NCBI GenBank assembly: GCA_030374805.1
Contig: JARGSG010000122.1
Coordinates: 62,001-126,000 of the forward strand
DNA: 64,000 nucleotides
Direction: 5' to 3'
Source of the DNA: Gracilaria gracilis
Taxonomy: Eukaryota > Rhodophyta > Florideophyceae > Gracilariales > Gracilariaceae
Shown here: one piece after another, positions 50,262 to 63,132 of the stretch
Numbering within the stretch: position 1 is the first letter of the stretch
Layout: every line of letters starts with the position of its first letter
Position numbers and translations under genes: made by a program
Notes under the pieces: model-generated
What the model saw: the letters and a program-made list of their open reading frames with translations, nothing else
The model's database searches: none
What the model was told of the DNA's origin: nothing

Positions 50262-51184
50262 CTGTTGGAAGTGCCCTCTAGAAATAGAAATGTTCACCAT
50301 TTATTGATTGTTGCATCCGCGTTGTTGAAGTCTTGATCACAGAAAAGGCTTGTTGTTAATGTTCATCATGAACAACACCAAGCTAGCAGTACGTTAGTTT
50401 GTATTGCTCTTGAGTTCCCCCTATTGTGATGGGACATTTCCACAAATGCCTGCAGTTTTTGCTGCAAAACAACGCATATGGGCGAATGATGGTTCCATTT
50501 GTGTTCCGAACGTTTGGTGTTGATAGCGAAGCTCCTACAAACAAACGAGCTGAGCTAATGTAGAGCTAGTCGAGTAGTTTTCTCAAAGCAAAACATATTT
50601 TAAAGCAGCAACAAGCTGCTTTTTGGCAGTTCCATCTCTCCTTTTGGTACACCCCTGAAATGTACCGCTTATATTTAGATCACCCTCTTTTTCTTGACAG
50701 AAAGTATAACAGCGCAATAAAAAAATTTAAAACAATGCGCCCTGTCACACGGCGCATTTTTATCCCTTTTCGGATATGGCCTCTTCATTAGATCACTATC
50801 CCGCCAACAAATTAAAATTCAAGAAAAAAAACCAATCTTGCATGGGCTTATCTGAAGATTATCCGTAGTACACTCCCAATTCAATGCTGTCGAAATCATG
50901 AGCGCGACTCTTCTTTACCATTGATACCAAACTACACTACTTGCGCCAATAAATGAAAAATAACTACTGAATGTTAGAAAGTTTTGCAAAAGACGTTTGC
51001 ACTACCCCGTATCTCTTTTTACTCGAACATGCAACATATTGGTTTTCTCCGAAGATTTAAGTTTAAAAAAGCCTTTTGCAGTTGGACGTATTATCTGTAT
51101 TTGTAAAATTGTTCTTTCTTCACTATTTAAAAAACTGTTTGAAATTGAAGATAACTTTTATTTACCAACATACTCCTATCCTAC
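50262..51184. other. Intergenic stretch upstream of the split vWA gene
   Basis: AT-rich, no gene seen. It contains a diverged third copy of a repeat found in the inverted duplication (50540-50720). Confidence 0.4.
50540..50720 (+). repeat. Diverged dispersed repeat, third copy
   Basis: Blocks such as TTTTAAAGCAGCAACAAGCT, AAATGTACCGCTTAT and CCTCTTTTTCTT occur in the same order at 22240-22400 and, inverted, at 38650-38800. Confidence 0.6.
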
Positions 51185-51186
51185 TA

Positions 51187-51288
51187 CAGTAGAACCTTGG
51201 TATACGGGTACCGCGTAAGATGGATATCCAGCATATTAGGATATGGGAGCCATCTACGCGGGCGAGAACCCGCTTTGGGTGGCTTCAG
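51187..51288 (+). mobile_element. Left end of a pogo/Tigger-type DNA transposon
   Basis: CAGTAGAACCTTGGTATACG follows TA at 51185-51186 and resembles the CAGT-(A/T)GAACCT termini of pogo/Tigger elements. A subterminal inverted repeat (CCGCGTAAGATGG against CCATCTACGCGG) lies at about 51211-51261. The element is interrupted at 51288 by the Copia array. Its transposase start resumes beyond the array at 63702. Confidence 0.6.
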
Positions 51289-51508
51289 TTTCAGTACAGT
51301 TGAACTTCACAGAAGAGCTGGGGGTGAAACAAAGTGATGGTGCTTTGTTTCACCCAGTCTTTATAGACGATGAACTTAGTACAGATGCAGTCACGTAAGC
51401 AAACTAGTGAACTCAGTAGCTCACGATAATAAATTCAAATACAAATGCAGACTCAAATACAAATACAAACTCAAATACAAATACAAATGCTGTGTTCTCG
51501 TGCTCACA
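51289..51508 (-). repeat. Copia LTR 1
   Basis: 220 bp. It contains a perfect hairpin (GGGTGAAACAAAG, loop TGATGGTG, CTTTGTTTCACCC at 51322-51355) and AAATAC repeats near its outer end. Confidence 0.9.
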
Positions 51509-53837
51509 CCCCCCCTCCACCGGAAGCGGGAGACTTGCAAAGAGAATTGCGATGAGTCACGAACAAGGAACCAGTCAAAGACTTGGTAAGAATATCTGCG
51601 CGGTTCTGAGCAGACGGAATATACTGTATGTCAACAGTGTTCTTCTTCACAGCTTCCAAAACATGATGGTAGCGCAGATCAATGTGCTTGACTCTGCGCA
51701 GTCCCAAGTATTCCTTCGACCAGCAAACGGTGCCGAGGTTGTCCTGAAATAAAGGAATCGCGGAGGTGATGGGATTGCCAATCTCTTCGAAGATGTTCCT
51801 AACCCAGTGCAGTTCCTGATACATTCCGACATAGCGTAAAACTCAGCCTCCGATGTTGAAAGTGCGGTTGACTTCTGCAACTTCGAGCTCCATATCACGG
51901 GTACGCTGTCCAAAACAAAGTACATAACCCCCCTAGATCGACGTTTGTCCTAGGTCCCGTGCCCAATCTGCGTCGGACCAAGATATGACATTAGGCCTAA
52001 CATCGGGCGGAATGAGTAAACCATGTGTCCGTGTGCCTTTCAGATAACGAACAACATGCTTCATGGCTTGCCAATGTTCTGGGCGCGGGCTTGAAGCAAA
52101 CTTTCCCAACATAGACACTGCAGTTGCAATGTCCGGTCGAGTGCGGGTGCTAAGAAACAGCAGAGAGCCAAGGACCTGCTTGTACGGAACATTTGTCATT
52201 GTCAATGCTTCTTCGTTACTCGGTAACTGCCGTGCTTCATAAAGAGAATGACCTTCGGGAAGTGGGGCGGCAGCTGTATTCGCGTCGGACATAGATGACA
52301 GCGTGACAATCTTGTCAATGAGAGGCTGTTGATGCAAGCGAATACCAGACTCCGAGTCATCAATCGAGACACCAAGATAGAGATTAGCCTTTCCAAGATC
52401 ACTGACTTCGTAGTTGTCTGATAGCTTCTGCTTCATCAATGCTGTCAATACGGCAGGGCCAAGGATGCAAATGTCATCAACGTATGCCAATAGAACAAGC
52501 ATACCGTCCGCGGAGGTGTACGTAATTGGGAGACACCTTTGGAATTGTGGCCATCATAACGGTGTGGGCTGAATTGGACACCAAGGGAGACGAAGAATGG
52601 CTGCGTGGAGAGGGTGGAATGTAATAGAGGCCATCAGGGTGTTTCGGAGCTGTTCCAATGATTTGAAAGTCATTCTGAAGATCGATTAGAAAGACCGCGT
52701 CAGGCATGAAGAGGACAGCAATTTGCTTACAGGTCAAGGCAGGGATGGAGAGAAGGCTCATAGCGATATCGGGCGATACCAATGTGTTGCTGAGGTTGAC
52801 TGAAGTATTCATGTTGTCGTACTGCCATTGGACTGTCCGTGTGCCTTGTTCAGTAGCAACAATCTGTGAGTCATCACCAAGTGCAATAGGGATCGAGCAT
52901 GATTCGATTCCATGGACATCCTTACGGTCGGGGGTGAGATGGGTCGTTGTACCCGAATCAAGCATAAGTAGCTCATCAGAACTTGGGCGTCCCAGCATCG
53001 CACGGGCGACAGCAGCTCGAGTTCGATGGTTGCTTCCCGAGTGTGCTGAGTTGTTAAACTTAGGCTTGTCTTTAGGCTTCTGATCGCTGGAACCAGAGCG
53101 ATAACTGCCATTAGTCCGGATGTCCTTTGCAGAGTCGTTCAAGTTGAGACGATGCTTTGGGTTCTTCGGATTCAAAAAGCAGTTGTGCGTGGTGTGGTTT
53201 CTTCTCTTGCAAATACCACACTTTGACTTTGCTGCATGGGCTTGTTCCGTTCTGTTTGTGGGCAGAGCACGGTGTTCATCGAGTAGACGCGATGTAACCA
53301 AGTCCCAAGTCAGATTGTCAGATGACACAGTCTTAATGGCAGCACACACTGCATGTAGCTGAGGTGCCTTTACGGATGCCACTAGAAGTGCAACAGAGAG
53401 TTCTTCAGGTAGCCTAGTGTCCATACTGTTGAGTTGTTCAACTAAGCTTGCCATCTTGTCCACATGTTTGCCAAGGTTTTTCGAAACGTCAGTGTACGTT
53501 AGCGTGACCAGCTCACAAATTTTAGATATGCGAGAGGCGGTGGACGTAGAAGCATAACGATTGTCGAGCCGTTTGAGCATTTTGTTGGGGTTACCAATTT
53601 CTGTTTGGACCACTCTTAATGCTTCATTGGACATGCAGAGACAATGATTCCACTGGCCTTCTTTTGGCCTTGATGAACTCTTCACGCTTTTCATCATCAG
53701 CAGCAAAAGGATTGCGCGAATGAAGAAGAGTGTTTCCAACTCCTTTGGGCGTCACAAGTGGCTTCAATACGTATGCGCCAAAGTTTGTAATCGTCCTTCT
53801 CCTCGAAGGGTTTGATGCGAATTTTGTCACTTTCCAT
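51509..53837 (-). pseudogene. Copia unit 1: deleted and frameshifted gag-pol
   Basis: This unit starts at the same ATG context (53837) as the others but has small indels in gag near 53645-53670 and 53750. It lacks 1907 bp relative to unit 2. The text passes from the gag/protease part straight into the reverse transcriptase catalytic block, joining at GTAA. Integrase and the first half of reverse transcriptase are gone. It keeps four T in the RNase H junction (MYFVLDSVPVIWSS), where units 2 and 3 have three, so here that join is in frame. A one-base loss near 51816 then shifts the frame within RNase H. Confidence 0.85.
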
Positions 53838-53969
53838 TGTTGCAAAAAGGGAATTCGTCAAGAAGGGAAAACAAGGAAAAGAGGAGAGAAGATAGAAGGG
53901 AGAAAGAATGCGAAGAAACTGAGATGTAGAGACAATTAGCGATGCGCAAAAGCGAGCGGGCCCATAACC

Positions 53970-54189
53970 TTTCAGTACAGTTGAACTTCACAGAAGAGCT
54001 GGGGGTGAAACAAAGTGATGGTGCTTTGTTTCACCCAGTCTTTATAGACGATGAACTTAGTACAGATGCAGTCACGTAAGCAAACTAGTGAACTCAGTAG
54101 CTCACGATAATAAATTCAAATACAAATGCAGACTCAAATACAAATACAAACTCAAATACAAATACAAATGCTGTGTTCTCGTGCTCACA
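53970..54189 (-). repeat. Copia LTR 2
   Basis: 220 bp, shared between units 1 and 2. The left flank CGGGCCCATAACC is the primer-binding site of unit 1. Confidence 0.9.
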
Positions 54190-57100
54190 CCCCCCCTCCA
54201 CCGGAAGCGGGAGACTTGCAAAGAGAATTGCGATGAGTCACGAACAAGGAACCAGTCAAAGACTTGGTAAGAATATCTGCGCGGTTCTGAGCAGACGGAA
54301 TATACTGTATGTCAACAGTGTTCTTCTTCACAGCTTCCAAAACATGATGGTAGCGCAGATCAATGTGCTTGACTCTGCGCAGTCCCAAGTATTCCTTCGA
54401 CCAGCAAACGGTGCCGAGGTTGTCCTGAAATAAAGGAATCGCGGAGGTGATGGGATTGCCAATCTCTTCGAAGATGTTCCTAACCCAGTGCAGTTCCCTG
54501 ATACATTCCGACATAGCGTAAAACTCAGCCTCCGATGTTGAAAGTGCGGTTGACTTCTGCAACTTCGAGCTCCATATCACGGGTACGCTGTCCAAACAAA
54601 GTACATAACCCCCCTAGATCGACGTTTGTCTAGGTCCCGTGCCCAATCTGCGTCGGACCAAGATATGACATTAGGCCTAACATCGGGCGGAATGAGTAAA
54701 CCATGTGTCCGTGTGCCTTTCAGATAACGAACAACATGCTTCATGGCTTGCCAATGTTCTGGGCGCGGGCTTGAAGCAAACTTTCCCAACATAGACACTG
54801 CAGTTGCAATGTCCGGTCGAGTGCGGGTGCTAAGAAACAGCAGAGAGCCAAGGACCTGCTTGTACGGAACATTTGTCATTGTCAATGCTTCTTCGTTACT
54901 CGGTAACTGCCGTGCTTCATAAAGAGAATGACCTTCGGGAAGTGGGGCGGCAGCTGTATTCGCGTCGGACATAGATGACAGCGTGACAATCTTGTCAATG
55001 AGAGGCTGTTGATGCAAGCGAATACCAGACTCCGAGTCATCAATCGAGACACCAAGATAGAGATTAGCCTTTCCAAGATCACTGACTTCGTAGTTGTCTG
55101 ATAGCTTCTGCTTCATCCATGCTGTCAATACGGCAGGGCCAAGGATGCAAATGTCATCAACGTATGCCAAGAGAACAAGCATACCGTCCGCGGAGGTGTA
55201 CGTAAAAAGGCAAGGGTGGGACTGGGCTTGAGTAAGACCAATAGAGCGGAGATACGCGGAAAGGTTCTCGAACCAGAGGCGGGGAGCTTCACGAGTACCG
55301 TAAAGAGACTTCACCAGTTGAACAACGCGACCATTGGCTTCGGCAATGCCATGAATCGTGGGAAGTCGTATCCAGATAGGATTCTCGGATGGTATGGTAG
55401 CATGAAGGAAGGCACCTTTGATGTCCACGTGTTGGCGGTCCCAACCTTGTGCCTGTGAGTAGGCAAGGAGAAGGCGGAACAACTCAAAGTTCAAGACTGG
55501 GGTGTAGAGGCTGTCCTTGTCACACTCCGTTTGAAAATTACCGCGAGCAACCAAACGAGCTTTGAAGCGTAAAGGATTGCCCTTGTGATCACGTTTCAAA
55601 CGTAAAATGATTCCTGAAGGAATAGGTGGACCGTGATCAGGGTCTGCATCTCGATAGGTGCCCAGGGCGGTGATGGTGCGGAATTCTTCCTTGATTGCGT
55701 CTAGCCAAAGGTTCGCTTCGGGAGAACGAAGGGCAGTCTTCAAAGTGGGCTCATCATTAGTGGTGATGCTGTGCGGAAGAGCAACGTGAGCCTGCGGGGT
55801 GGAGAGAAAGCTGTCATCAGAGGCGTAACGTCCGTTGTCGTAGGTGGAAGGCTTGGCGGGGTAGTGCGTCAAAGTAGACCAAACGGATGAGACAGAAGCG
55901 GTGTCGCTGTGATCGTCAACAGGTGCGTCGTCTACAATGGGCGCTTCGGAGCAATCCGAGTCGGAATCAACATAACCGTACGTTGGAGTTGGGTCATCCA
56001 GAGGAGGAGGCTGGAGAGGCTGTGGTGTGGACGAAGACAAACCAGGAAGGCCAGGGAAGTCGGATTCGATGAACTTCACATGCTTGGTACGAACAATACC
56101 TTCAGCTGTCTTGATGAGGTACATGCCGCCATGAGTATGGCCAAGATTGATACCTTCAGTGAGGCGAGGATCGAACTTGGTAAGTGTCTTCTCACTGTGT
56201 AAGACCAGTGCACGGCAACCAAAGGCTTTCATATGCTTAGCATAGCGAGGGTATTCACCGAACAAGGCAACGAACGGTATCTGGTTTGTGCTGCGATGGA
56301 CAATGAGGTTCCTTGCTTCAACGGCTTGTTGTAGGGCATAGACCCACAAGGATTTGGGAAGGTGGGCATGCAGGAGGGCAGCGCGGATTGGTCCGATCGT
56401 AATACCGATGTGACGTTCTGCTAAACCATTCGAAGAAGGAGTGTAGGTTGACGTCTCGGTGACGGTGATGCCCAATTCGGAAAGCTTCGTCTTTGCGCGA
56501 AAGAATTCAGAGCCACCATCAGTGTGGAGAGAGCGCACAGGAAAGCCAGTTTGTCGTTCGAACCAAACGATAAAGATCAGGATTTGCTTAGACGCTTCAA
56601 CCTTCGTACGCAACGGAGCGGCGGTCATGAAGCGGGTGCATTCGTCGACGATGATAAGAAAGTATCGATGACCTTCATTAGAAAGAGAGCCAGCATCAGT
56701 AATGTCTGCGTGTAGGTGTCCTGGCTTCGTAAGGGAGGTAAGACTGCCGGAAAAAGACTTGCGAAATTTGCCACGAGTGCATGGGAGGCAGTCACCTTTG
56801 AACTCCGGGTTAGGGGGGAGGAGGTTCTTGCGAAGCATACGTCCAATAGCATCGAGGGAGCCAGCATGGGCAAGACGAACATGCCAAAGATTGATGATTT
56901 GTTGTTCGGTTGGAGTGATATCGATCTCGACAGGGATTGTGTCGGACGTCGACTCGGTATCATCCACCTGTGTGGCAGCGTCATTGATACTCAAGCTGGA
57001 GTCCTGTTCATCATCGGAACTGAGTTCCGAAAGAGACAGGGAGTCGTCCGTAAGTCTTTCAGAGGTGTCAGAGGTATCCTCAAGAGAGGAGAGAATGGCA

Positions 57101-58425
57101 AAAGGGTTGTAATTGGGAGACATCTTTGGAATTGTGGCCATCATGACAGTGTGGGCTGAATTGGACACCAAGGGAGACGAAGAATGGCTGCCTGGAGAGG
57201 GTGGAATGTAATAGAGGCCATCAGGGTGTTTCGGAGCTGTTCCAATGATTTGAAAGTCATTCTGAAGATCGATTAGAAAGGCCGCGTCAGGCATGAAGAG
57301 GACAGCAATTTGCTTACAGGTCAAGGCAGGGATGGAAAGAAGGCTCATAGCGATATCGGGCGATACCAATGTGTTGCTGAGGTTGACTGAAGTATTCATG
57401 TTGTCGTACTGCCATTGGACTGTCCGTGTGCCTTGTTCAGTAGCAACAATCTGTGAGTCATCACCAAGTGCAATAGGGATCGAGCATGATTCGATTCCAT
57501 GGACATCCTTACGGTCGGGGGTGAGATGGGTCGTTGTACCCGAATCAAGCATAAGTAGCTCATCAGAACTTGGGCGTCCCAGCATCGCACGGGCGACAGC
57601 AGCTCGAGTTCGATGGTTGCTTCCCGAGTGTGCTGAGTTGTTAAACTTAGGCTTGTCTTTAGGCTTCTGATCGCTGGAACCAGAGCGATAACTGCCATTA
57701 GTCCGGATGTCCTTTGCAGAGTCGTTCAAGTTGAGACGATGCTTTGGGTTCTTCGGATTCAAAAAGCAGTTGTGCGTGGTGTGGTTTCTTCTCTTGCAAA
57801 TACCACACTTTGACTTTGCTGCATGGGCTTGTTCCGTTCTGTTTGTGGGCAGAGCACGGTGTTCATCGAGTAGACGCGATGTAACCAAGTCCCAAGTCAG
57901 ATTGTCAGATGACACAGTCTTAATGGCAGCACACACTGCATGTAGCTGAGGTGCCTTTACGGATGCCACTAGAAGTGCAACAGAGAGTTCTTCAGGTAGC
58001 CTAGTGTCCATACTGTTGAGTTGTTCAACTAAGCTTGCCATCTTGTCCACATGTTTGCCAAGGTTTTTCGAAACGTCAGTGTACGTTAGCGTGACCAGCT
58101 CACAAATTTTAGATATGCGAGAGGCGGTGGACGTAGAAGCATAACGATTGTCGAGCCGTTTGAGCATTTTGTTGGGGTTACCAATTTCTGTTTGGACCAC
58201 TCTTAATGCTTCATTGGACAATGCAGAGACAATGATTCCACTGGCCTTCTTTTGGCCTTGGATGAACTCTTCACGCTTTTCATCATCAGCAGCAAAAGGA
58301 TTGCGCGAATGAAGAAGAGTGTTTCCAACTCCTTTGGCGTCACAAGTGGCTTCAATACGTATGCGCCAAAGTTTGTAATCGTCCTTCTCCTCGAAGGGTT
58401 TGATGCGAATTTTGTCACTTTCCAT
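54185..58425 (-). CDS. Copia unit 2: Gag-Pol polyprotein, one frameshift in RNase H
   Basis: I start at the ATG 58425 (MESDKIRIKPFEEKDD); the frame is open further up into the leader. Domains in order: Gag with CHANGES typical of UBN2 (LKRLDNRYASTSTASRI), zinc knuckle CGICKRRNHTTHNC (CX2CX4HX4C), protease LMLDSGTTTHLTP, pre-integrase zinc region LWHVRLAHAG to CLPCTRGK, integrase core with HADITDAG, HTDGGSEF and GLAERHIG, reverse transcriptase with HVDIKGAFLHA and YVDDICILG, and the start of RNase H. The main frame stops at 54577. RNase H goes on in the next frame (STSEAEFYAMSE, then NRADILTKSL) to about 54185. One T missing from a run near 54592 explains the break. All catalytic residues up to there are intact. 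Confidence 0.9.
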
Positions 58426-58556
58426 TGTTGCAAAAAGGGAATTCGTCAAGAAGGGAAACAAGGAAAAGAGGAGAGAAGATAGAAGGGAGAAAGAATGCGA
58501 AGAAACTGAGATGTAGAGACAATTAGCGATGCGCAAAAGCGAGCGGGCCCATAACC

Positions 58557-58776
58557 TTTCAGTACAGTTGAACTTCACAGAAGAGCTGGGGGTGAAACAA
58601 AGTGATGGTGCTTTGTTTCACCCAGTCTTTATAGACGATGAACTTAGTACAGATGCAGTCACGTAAGCAAACTAGTGAACTCAGTAGCTCACGATAATAA
58701 ATTCAAATACAAATGCAGACTCAAATACAAATACAAACTCAAATACAAATACAAATGCTGTGTTCTCGTGCTCACA
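58557..58776 (-). repeat. Copia LTR 3
   Basis: 220 bp, shared between units 2 and 3. Its left flank is the primer-binding site of unit 2. Confidence 0.9.
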
Positions 58777-61700
58777 CCCCCCCCCTCCACCGGAAGCGGG
58801 AGACTTGCAAAGAGAATTGCGATGAGTCACGAACAAGGAACCAGTCAAAGACTTGGTAAGAATATCTGCGCGGTTCTGAGCAGACGGAATATACTGTATG
58901 TCAACAGTGTTCTTCTTCACAGCTTCCAAAACATGATGGTAGCGCAGATCAATGTGCTTGACTCTGCGCAGTCCCAAGTATTCCTTCGACCAGCAAACGG
59001 TGCCGAGGTTGTCCTGAAATAAAGGAATCGCGGAGGTGATGGGATTGCCAATCTCTTCGAAGATGTTCCTAACCCAGTGCAGTTCCCTGATACATTCCGA
59101 CATAGCGTAAAACTCAGCCTCCGATGTTGAAAGTGCGGTTGACTTCTGCAACTTCGAGCTCCATATCACGGGTACGCTGTCCAAACAAAGTACATAACCC
59201 CCCTAGATCGACGTTTGTCTAGGTCCCGTGCCCAATCTGCGTCGGACCAAGATATGACATTAGGCCTAACATCGGGCGGAATGAGTAAACCATGTGTCCG
59301 TGTGCCTTTCAGATAACGAACAACATGCTTCATGGCTTGCCAATGTTCTGGGCGCGGGCTTGAAGCAAACTTTCCCAACATAGACACTGCAGTTGCAATG
59401 TCCGGTCGAGTGCGGGTGCTAAGAAACAGCAGAGAGCCAAGGACCTGCTTGTACGGAACATTTGTCATTGTCAATGCTTCTTCGTTACTCGGTAACTGCC
59501 GTGCTTCATAAAGAGAATGACCTTCGGGAAGTGGGGCGGCAGCTGTATTCGCGTCGGACATAGATGACAGCGTGACAATCTTGTCAATGAGAGGCTGTTG
59601 ATGCAAGCGAATACCAGACTCCGAGTCATCAATCGAGACACCAAGATAGAGATTAGCCTTTCCAAGATCACTGACTTCGTAGTTGTCTGATAGCTTCTGC
59701 TTCATCCATGCTGTCAATACGGCAGGGCCAAGGATGCAAATGTCATCAACGTATGCCAAGAGAACAAGCATACCGTCCGCGGAGGTGTACGTAAAAAGGC
59801 AAGGGTGGGACTGGGCTTGAGTAAGACCAATAGAGCGGAGATACGCGGAAAGGTTCTCGAACCAGAGGCGGGGAGCTTCACGAGTACCGTAAAGAGACTT
59901 CACCAGTTGAACAACGCGACCATTGGCTTCGGCAATGCCATGAATCGTGGGAAGTCGTATCCAGATAGGATTCTCGGATGGTATGGTAGCATGAAGGAAG
60001 GCACCTTTGATGTCCACGTGTTGGCGGTCCCAACCTTGTGCCTGTGAGTAGGCAAGGAGAAGGCGGAACAACTCAAAGTTCAAGACTGGGGTGTAGAGGC
60101 TGTCCTTGTCACACTCCGTTTGAAAATTACCGCGAGCAACCAAACGAGCTTTGAAGCGTAAAGGATTGCCCTTGTGATCACGTTTCAAACGTAAAATGAT
60201 TCCTGAAGGAATAGGTGGACCGTGATCAGGGTCTGCATCTCGATAGGTGCCCAGGGCGGTGATGGTGCGGAATTCTTCCTTGATTGCGTCTAGCCAAAGG
60301 TTCGCTTCGGGAGAACGAAGGGCAGTCTTCAAAGTGGGCTCATCATTAGTGGTGATGCTGTGCGGAAGAGCAACGTGAGCCTGCGGGGTGGAGAGAAAGC
60401 TGTCATCAGAGGCGTAACGTCCGTTGTCGTAGGTGGAAGGCTTGGCGGGGTAGTGCGTCAAAGTAGACCAAACGGATGAGACAGAAGCGGTGTCGCTGTG
60501 ATCGTCAACAGGTGCGTCGTCTACAATGGGCGCTTCGGAGCAATCCGAGTCGGAATCAACATAACCGTACGTTGGAGTTGGGTCATCCAGAGGAGGAGGC
60601 TGGAGAGGCTGCGGTGTGGACGAAGACAAACCAGGAAGGCCAGGGAAGTCGGATTCGATGAACTTCACATGCTTGGTACGAACAATACCTTCAGCTGTCT
60701 TGATGAGGTACATGCCGCCATGAGTATGGCCAAGATTGATACCTTCAGTGAGGCGAGGATCGAACTTGGTAAGTGTCTTCTCACTGTGTAAGACCAGTGC
60801 ACGGCAACCAAAGGCTTTCATATGCTTAGCATAGCGAGGGTATTCACCGAACAAGGCAACGAACGGTATCTGGTTTGTGCTGCGATGGACAATGAGGTTC
60901 CTTGCTTCAACGGCTTGTTGTAGGGCATAGACCCACAAGGATTTGGGAAGGTGGGCATGCAGGAGGGCAGCGCGGATTGGTCCGATCGTAATACCGATGT
61001 GACGTTCTGCTAAACCATTCGAAGAAGGAGTGTAGGTTGACGTCTCGGTGACGGTGATGCCCAATTCGGAAAGCTTCGTCTTTGCGCGAAAGAATTCAGA
61101 GCCACCATCAGTGTGGAGAGAGCGCACAGGAAAGCCAGTTTGTCGTTCGAACCAAACGATAAAGATCAGGATTTGCTTAGACGCTTCAACCTTCGTACGC
61201 AACGGAGCGGCGGTCATGAAGCGGGTGCATTCGTCGACGATGATAAGAAAGTATCGATGACCTTCATTAGAAAGAGAGCCAGCATCAGTAATGTCTGCGT
61301 GTAGGTGTCCTGGCTTCGTAAGGGAGGTAAGACTGCCGGAAAAAGACTTGCGAAATTTGCCACGAGTGCATGGGAGGCAGTCACCTTTGAACTCCGGGTT
61401 AGGGGGGAGGAGGTTCTTGCGAAGCATACGTCCAATAGCATCGAGGGAGCCAGCATGGGCAAGACGAACATGCCAAAGATTGATGATTTGTTGTTCGGTT
61501 GGAGTGATATCGATCTCGACAGGGATTGTGTCGGACGTCGACTCGGTATCATCCACCTGTGTGGCAGCGTCATTGATACTCAAGCTGGAGTCCTGTTCAT
61601 CATCGGAACTGAGTTCCGAAAGAGACAGGGAGTCGTCCGTAAGTCTTTCAGAGGTGTCAGAGGTATCCTCAAGAGAGGAGAGAATGGCAAAAGGGTTGTA

Positions 61701-63014
61701 ATTGGGAGACATCTTTGGAATTGTGGCCATCATGACAGTGTGGGCTGAATTGGACACCAAGGGAGACGAAGAATGGCTGCCTGGAGAGGGTGGAATGTAA
61801 TAGAGGCCATCAGGGTGTTTCGGAGCTGTTCCAATGATTTGAAAGTCATTCTGAAGATCGATTAGAAAGGCCGCGTCAGGCATGAAGAGGACAGCAATTT
61901 GCTTACAGGTCAAGGCAGGGATGGAAAGAAGGCTCATAGCGATATCGGGCGATACCAATGTGTTGCTGAGGTTGACTGAAGTATTCATGTTGTCGTACTG
62001 CCATTGGACTGTCCGTGTGCCTTGTTCAGTAGCAACAATCTGTGAGTCATCACCAAGTGCAATAGGGATCGAGCATGATTCGATTCCATGGACATCCTTA
62101 CGGTCGGGGGTGAGATGGGTCGTTGTACCCGAATCAAGCATAAGTAGCTCATCAGAACTTGGGCGTCCCAGCATCGCACGGGCGACAGCAGCTCGAGTTC
62201 GATGGTTGCTTCCCGAGTGTGCTGAGTTGTTAAACTTAGGCTTGTCTTTAGGCTTCTGATCGCTGGAACCAGAGCGATAACTGCCATTAGTCCGGATGTC
62301 CTTTGCAGAGTCGTTCAAGTTGAGACGATGCTTTGGGTTCTTCGGATTCAAAAAGCAGTTGTGCGTGGTGTGGTTTCTTCTCTTGCAAATACCACACTTT
62401 GACTTTGCTGCATGGGCTTGTTCCGTTCTGTTTGTGGGCAGAGCACGGTGTTCATCGAGTAGACGCGATGTAACCAAGTCCCAAGTCAGATTGTCAGATG
62501 ACACAGTCTTAATGGCAGCACACACTGCATGTAGCTGAGGTGCCTTTACGGATGCCACTAGAAGTGCAACAGAGAGTTCTTCAGGTAGCCTAGTGTCCAT
62601 ACTGTTGAGTTGTTCAACTAAGCTTGCCATCTTGTCCACATGTTTGCCAAGGTTTTTCGAAACGTCAGTGTACGTTAGCGTGACCAGCTCACAAATTTTA
62701 GATATGCGAGAGGCGGTGGACGTAGAAGCATAACGATTGTCGAGCCGTTTGAGCATTTTGTTGGGGTTACCAATTTCTGTTTGGACCACTCTTAATGCTT
62801 CATTGGACAATGCAGAGACAATGATTCCACTGGCCTTCTTTTGGCCTTGGATGAACTCTTCACGCTTTTCATCATCAGCAGCAAAAGGATTGCGCGAATG
62901 AAGAAGAGTGTTTCCAACTCCTTTGGCGTCACAAGTGGCTTCAATACGTATGCGCCAAAGTTTGTAATCGTCCTTCTCCTCGAAGGGTTTGATGCGAATT
63001 TTGTCACTTTCCAT
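58681..63014 (-). CDS. Copia unit 3: Gag-Pol polyprotein, same frameshift as unit 2
   Basis: The main frame (63014 to 59166) gives the same 1282 residues from MESDKIR as unit 2 by eye. Every domain is present: Gag, CCHC knuckle, protease DSGTT, integrase triad and reverse transcriptase YVDD. The RNase H part is again displaced by one missing T near 59181 and continues in the next frame to 58681. A longer run of C beside the LTR (nine against eight) lets that frame read into the LTR. One silent C/T difference from unit 2 is seen at 60610 against 56021. Units 2 and 3 are therefore recent duplicates. Confidence 0.9.
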
Positions 63015-63132
63015 TGTTGCAAAAAGGGAATTCGTCAAGAAGGGAAACAAGGAAAAGAGGAGAGAAGATAGAAGGGAGAAAGAATGCGAAGAAACTGAGA
63101 TGTAGAGACAATTAGCGATGCGCAAAAGCGAG

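Noticed and set aside
51440..51490. AAATAC repeats as a CRISPR or independent satellite
   Set aside because: They are part of the Copia LTR and occur only there; no spacer structure.
56702..57159. Plus-strand frames of 136-147 codons within the Copia units
   Set aside because: They repeat exactly with each unit and oppose conserved integrase and pre-integrase domains; no motif of their own.
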